Below are positions 60,808 to 64,000 of a DNA stretch of 64,000 nucleotides, in pieces. A program made the position numbers and the translations under genes. The notes below the pieces were generated by a model. The model did no database searches. It was not told where the DNA came from and saw nothing but the letters and a program-made list of their open reading frames with translations. Within the stretch, counting starts at the first letter, position 1. Every line of letters starts with the position of its first letter. Source of the DNA: AC-32 sp963746155 (GTDB taxonomy: Bacteria > Actinomycetota > Thermoleophilia > Gaiellales > Gaiellaceae). The stretch is from assembly GCA_963746155.1 (NCBI GenBank), contig CAVVAB010000012.1, forward strand, positions 1,116,001 to 1,180,000. Reading direction: 5' to 3'.

Positions 60808-62976
60808 TTACTCCGGGATCGTGAGCCGGCCGTCGATCGCCCCGAGGCCGGACTGCTCGACGATCTCGACGGCTTCGGACCTGCTCTTGACACCGAGTTT
60901 GTGGTAGATCGAAGCGACGTGAGTCTTGACGGTTGGGCGTGAGAGGTGAAGACGGTCGGCGATCTCCTGGAGCGAGAGATGCGTCGGCAGGAAACCGATG
61001 AGCCGGAGCTCGGCCGGAGTGAGCTCGTAGTCCTTCCCTCGTCTGATCCGCTCTTCGAGACGCTGCAGCCGGGCGGGAAGCGTTCCGGCGTCGGGGTAGC
61101 CCTGGAGTGCGTCGCTCGCAACCAGCGCGAACTCGAGGGCGCCGGCGAGGTCGCCGAGGTTCAGGCTGATATCGGCGCAGCGCAGCGCGCAATCGGCTTC
61201 GAGCCACGGAACCCCGTTGAGCAATGGGCGGAGCCGCCGGACGTTCTCGAGCTGGCGCGCAGCCTCCGTGTGGTCACCGCGCTGCTGCTGCGCCAGCGCC
61301 CCTGCCGCGTATGCGATGGCGCTCTGGGCTATCTCGTCGAGACGCGCTTCTTCGACCAGCAGTAGCGCTTCGACCGCCCATCTCTGCGCGTTTCGCCGAT
61401 CGCCGATCTCCGTGGCCGCGAAGGCCATATAGCCGAGACAGAAGAGCCGCACGTGCGCGAGTTCTGGCCGGTGGCTCGCCAGAGCGAGTGCCTCGCCGAA
61501 CACCTCGATTGCTTCTTGCGGTCGTCCCAGGAGAAGGTTCGCCGTCCCCAGAGCGCGACAGGCGCTGAGAAGTCGGCGGGTGCCCTCGTGCTTCTCCGCG
61601 GTGTAGACGAACTCGGCGTCGCGCAGCATCCCGGGGACTCCGTCGGGAGCGATGGCAGTTCGGACATTCGCGAGTGCCGAACGAAGGGAGGTTGCGCCGT
61701 CGGCGGATGCCACATCGAGCGGCCTCCGCTCGGCCGCAGCGACGAACCGCCTCGCTCGAATCGGATCGCCGAGCAGCACACCCACCCAGGCTGCCGCGAT
61801 CGACAGCTGGGCGTCCGATTCGATCTCCTCGTCGGTGCAGCGGTCGAGCCAGAGCCGCAACGTCTCGATCCGCCCGCGTCCTGCGAGCTCGTCCCAGTGC
61901 CCGTGCGCGATCCTGCCGGCCTGCGCGAGATCGCCGCTCTCGTGCGCGTAGGCGAACGCCTCGTCAGGGCTTCCGTGCAGCTCGCACCAATTTGCTGCTC
62001 GCCGCAGGTATACGGGGAGCAACTCCGGATGGCGACGGCTGAGCTCCGCTTGGAGGAAGTCACTGAACAGGTGGTGGTAGCGGTGCCACCCGCCGCGATC
62101 GTCGAGCGGGACGACGAACGCATTCGAGCGCGCGAGGGCCTCGAGCGAATCGGCAGCGTCGTCCGTGCCGAGCACCGCATCGCACAAGGGTGGCGTCATC
62201 CGGTCGAGGATCGATGTACCGAGCAGGAACGTCTTGAGATTGTCCGGCTGGCGACCCAGCACCTCTTCCAGGAGGTAGTCGGCGACCTGCTGCTGAGTGC
62301 CGGTCAGACCGGCAGCCCTCGTGGTGGCATCGTCTCGGTCTCGCAACGAGAGCGTTGCCAGCGCGACCGCGGCAGCCCACCCCTCCGTCCGCTCGCGCAG
62401 AGCCTCGGCCGCCTCCTCCGACAGTTCCAGACCACCGCGGGCGGCAACGGCTCGCGTCTCCTCCGTGTCCAGAGCGAGGAGCGCGTCACCCACCTCGACC
62501 AGATCGCCACTTGCACGGAGGCGGCCGAGCCGCAGTCCCGGATCGCCACGCGTGACCAACACCAGCTGAGAGCCGGATGGCACCTGCTCGGCGAGGAACT
62601 GGAGAATCGAGCGGCTCCTCTTGGCGGTGACGAGGTGAACGTCGTCCAGCACCAACACGAACGGGTCACGCTCGCGGAGGTCGGCAGCCAGGAGAGGAAG
62701 GGCGACTTCGACGATCCTCGGCGTTCTTCGTGACAACTCCTCGAGCAGGTCACCGCGGACCGGGCCAATGCGCTCGAGCGCCGCCGCAACGCGTGCGAGC
62801 AGCGCCACGGGGTCGTTGTCGCCGTGTGCGACCTGCACCCAGCAGCTGACCCTCGGATCCACGTTGCTCCACTGCGCGATAAGGGTCGATTTCCCGTAAC
62901 CGGCCGGCGCAGAAACCAGCACTACCCGGCTGCGCTGCACGACCTCCTGCAACGGAGCGAGGCGGGCTCGCGGCAC
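60808..62976 (-). CDS. MalT-like large LuxR-family regulator (LAL)
   Basis: A 722-residue protein. An NTPase domain has Walker A VLVSAPAGYGKSTLIAQWS (~18-36) and Walker B FVLVLDDVHLV. It is followed by a long helical repeat region and a C-terminal LuxR helix-turn-helix (LTPAELRLIGFLPTHLSLQE, IADRLHLSRPTVKTHVASIY). Such proteins sense a ligand with ATP and activate promoters. The GTG at 62976 has no clear ribosome site. In-frame sequence upstream (LLKAPAVLVPPVRADAVPRA) looks like the normal family start, so a CTG near 63024 is possible. It is the likely regulator of the three shared promoter elements. Confidence 0.88.
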   Translation of the reverse strand: MPRARLAPLQEVVQRSRVVLVSAPAGYGKSTLIAQWSNVDPRVSCWVQVAHGDNDPVALLARVAAALERIGPVRGDLLEELSRRTPRIVEVALPLLAADLRERDPFVLVLDDVHLVTAKRSRSILQFLAEQVPSGSQLVLVTRGDPGLRLGRLRASGDLVEVGDALLALDTEETRAVAARGGLELSEEAAEALRERTEGWAAAVALATLSLRDRDDATTRAAGLTGTQQQVADYLLEEVLGRQPDNLKTFLLGTSILDRMTPPLCDAVLGTDDAADSLEALARSNAFVVPLDDRGGWHRYHHLFSDFLQAELSRRHPELLPVYLRRAANWCELHGSPDEAFAYAHESGDLAQAGRIAHGHWDELAGRGRIETLRLWLDRCTDEEIESDAQLSIAAAWVGVLLGDPIRARRFVAAAERRPLDVASADGATSLRSALANVRTAIAPDGVPGMLRDAEFVYTAEKHEGTRRLLSACRALGTANLLLGRPQEAIEVFGEALALASHRPELAHVRLFCLGYMAFAATEIGDRRNAQRWAVEALLLVEEARLDEIAQSAIAYAAGALAQQQRGDHTEAARQLENVRRLRPLLNGVPWLEADCALRCADISLNLGDLAGALEFALVASDALQGYPDAGTLPARLQRLEERIRRGKDYELTPAELRLIGFLPTHLSLQEIADRLHLSRPTVKTHVASIYHKLGVKSRSEAVEIVEQSGLGAIDGRLTIPE

Positions 62977-63165
62977 CGCATCGGCTCGAACAGGCGGAAC
63001 CAGTACCGCTGGCGCCTTCAGCAGGCGCCGACGCTCGAGAGGAGGGGAAGAACTAGCGATAGCTCTGACCTAAGCCCCGATAGCACCGCGAGCCAGCGCG
63101 CTCCTGAGACATGCGTAGCGCCCTCCTCGCCGACGTCCGCGCTCGAAACGGTTCCGGGCGAGAAT

Positions 63166-63212
63166 ATCAGCCTCTTTGGCCGATGAGAGATCAGCCGCCG
63201 CCGGCGTAGCGT
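63166..63212 (+). promoter_or_regulatory. LuxR-type promoter element 3 (solo LuxR gene, probably leaderless)
   Basis: ATCAGCC-N5-GGCCGAT (63166-63184), a 22-base spacer and TAGCGT (63207-63212) match elements 1 and 2 in spacing. The ATG at 63220 lies only seven bases after the -10 box, so the message is probably leaderless. It lies between the two LuxR-type genes and could also act on the divergent one. Confidence 0.65.
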
Positions 63213-63219
63213 TCGGCGC

Positions 63220-63486
63220 ATGGCCGGCCAGCCGAGAGCGTCCAGCAAGAGAACATCGCGCACGGCGGCTCATCTGACGCCGACCGAGACGGCCGTCCTC
63301 ACTTTCCTCCCGACCCATCGGACGCTCGCCGCGATCGGCGAGCGCTTAGGCATCAGTCGTCCAACCGTGAAGACCCACGTCCAACACATCTACAAGAAAC
63401 TCGAGGCCACAAACCGAGCCGAGGCCGTGGAGTTGGCTGAGAGTGCTGGCCTCCTGCCCACCAGTCGGGAAGGTCCGGTGGAGTGA
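63220..63486 (+). CDS. solo LuxR-type DNA-binding protein
   Basis: An 88-residue protein that is little more than a LuxR helix-turn-helix: HLTPTETAVLTFLPTHRTLA, AIGERLGISRPTVKTHVQHI and YKKLEATNRAEAVELAESAG. It shares the FLPTH and SRPTVKTHV blocks with the large LuxR regulator next door, so both probably read the same sites. A receiver or sensor domain is absent. It may compete with, or replace, the large regulator at the shared operators. It is probably translated from a leaderless message. Confidence 0.85.
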   Translation: MAGQPRASSKRTSRTAAHLTPTETAVLTFLPTHRTLAAIGERLGISRPTVKTHVQHIYKKLEATNRAEAVELAESAGLLPTSREGPVE

Positions 63487-63605
63487 GCGAATCCACGGAC
63501 GTCTCGGTACGGCACCGGGTTCAGGATCGCTGTTGCAGGGCGGGGGACAGAGCCGTCACTGGACCTTCCAGCCGCCCGCCCCAAGCCTGACGAGGAGGTA
63601 CAACG

Positions 63606-64000
63606 ATGACCGAGATACTGGCCGAACAGCTCGAGACCGAGGAGTCGATGTTCGTGCAGACTGCGCAGGGCATCGAGAGCGATGGCGGCAAGCTGACGCT
63701 GCAAGGGATCGCACCCTCGACGCTCTACTTCTCCGACCGGCCCCAGCGGGTCGTCGGGCACATGGCCACGACCGATTTCGTCGACCTGTGGGCCATCGGC
63801 GACAACAGCTTCGAGACCGACCCGCCGAACGCGGTGCTCTCGTTCCTCGAGCCCGGCGCCGATGTCCCCGTCGACGCGGTGGTCGTGCTCACGGCGCCGA
63901 ACCTCACCAGCGACGGCAATCTCTCCTACTCCATCGATGTGCTCGAGGGAGCGGTCCCGGCGCACACGGGACCCGTCACGCTGTTCATCGACCCGTTCGG
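63606..64000 (+). CDS. hypothetical protein (partial, runs off right edge)
   Basis: ATG 63606 with GAGGAGG seven bases upstream opens a frame that continues past the window (131 codons visible). The sequence includes SMFVQTAQGIESDGGKLTLQ, STLYFSDRPQRVVGHMATTD, NAVLSFLEPGADVPVDAVVV and SYSIDVLEGAVPAHTGPVTL. It looks beta-rich, without membrane segments in the visible part. I have seen similar sequences as uncharacterised proteins but cannot name the family. Confidence 0.75.
   Translation, partial: MTEILAEQLETEESMFVQTAQGIESDGGKLTLQGIAPSTLYFSDRPQRVVGHMATTDFVDLWAIGDNSFETDPPNAVLSFLEPGADVPVDAVVVLTAPNLTSDGNLSYSIDVLEGAVPAHTGPVTLFIDPF

Overview
The window is high-GC DNA packed with tightly coupled genes, many starting with GTG or TTG inside the stop codon of the gene before. 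It suggests an actinobacterium of the deep-branching Thermoleophilia type (Gaiella/Solirubrobacter-like). The grounds are RNase J together with RNase Y, a recA-recX-rny order, the MurT/GatD pair, a GarA-MerR pair, an RsiG-like protein, DUF5317, DapL-type lysine synthesis and Flp-like pilins. The exact taxon is an inference. No rRNA, complete tRNA or CRISPR array was seen.

Layout. 1-5.6 kb (minus): a DUF5317-MFS fusion running off the left edge and two paralogous membrane HD-GYP-like proteins with altered GYP motifs, separated by a 27-residue leader peptide. 5.7-10.6 kb: RNase J, two small proteins, FtsK. 10.7-16.2 kb: a BMP-family (nucleoside-type) ABC importer. 16.2-29.9 kb: one long plus-strand run for cell shape, DNA repair, RNA metabolism and lysine/peptidoglycan precursors (rodZ-like, cinA, thpR, recA, recX, rny, methyltransferase, miaB, phosphatase, miaA, dapF, dapL, hflX, dut, NUDIX). 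It meets gatD-murT tail to tail. 32.2-38.8 kb: a secreted S8 protease with SWxD repeats, a GGDEF/HD-GYP protein, a DNA-binding repeat protein and a class II amidotransferase. 39-41.1 kb: two convergent RpoD-like sigma factors. 41.1-41.4 kb: an intergenic region with a dif-like site and DnaA-box-like sites. 41.4-47.6 kb (minus): apt, MerR, GarA-like FHA protein, RsiG-like c-di-GMP protein, sugar nucleotidyltransferase, phosphatidyltransferase.

From 47.6 kb the character changes to an accessory region: many very small genes, pilins, a broken integrase beside a half tRNA with a terminator, gene fragments, and six apparent single-base insertions that break five genes. Two 190-bp structured sequences with matching stems lie 1.1 kb apart at 50.4 and 51.5 kb.

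The last 5 kb look like a small regulon. A MalT-like LuxR regulator and a solo LuxR DNA-binding domain sit among three promoters that share an inverted repeat (ATCGGCC-N5-GGCCGAT, one arm imperfect in the third copy) exactly 22 bases upstream of a TAGCGT -10 element. These promoters precede a DUF1269 fragment plus a DUF2252 gene, a small membrane protein pair, and the solo LuxR gene. Cyclic-di-GMP is a recurring theme: three GGDEF/HD-GYP-type proteins and one RsiG-like protein.
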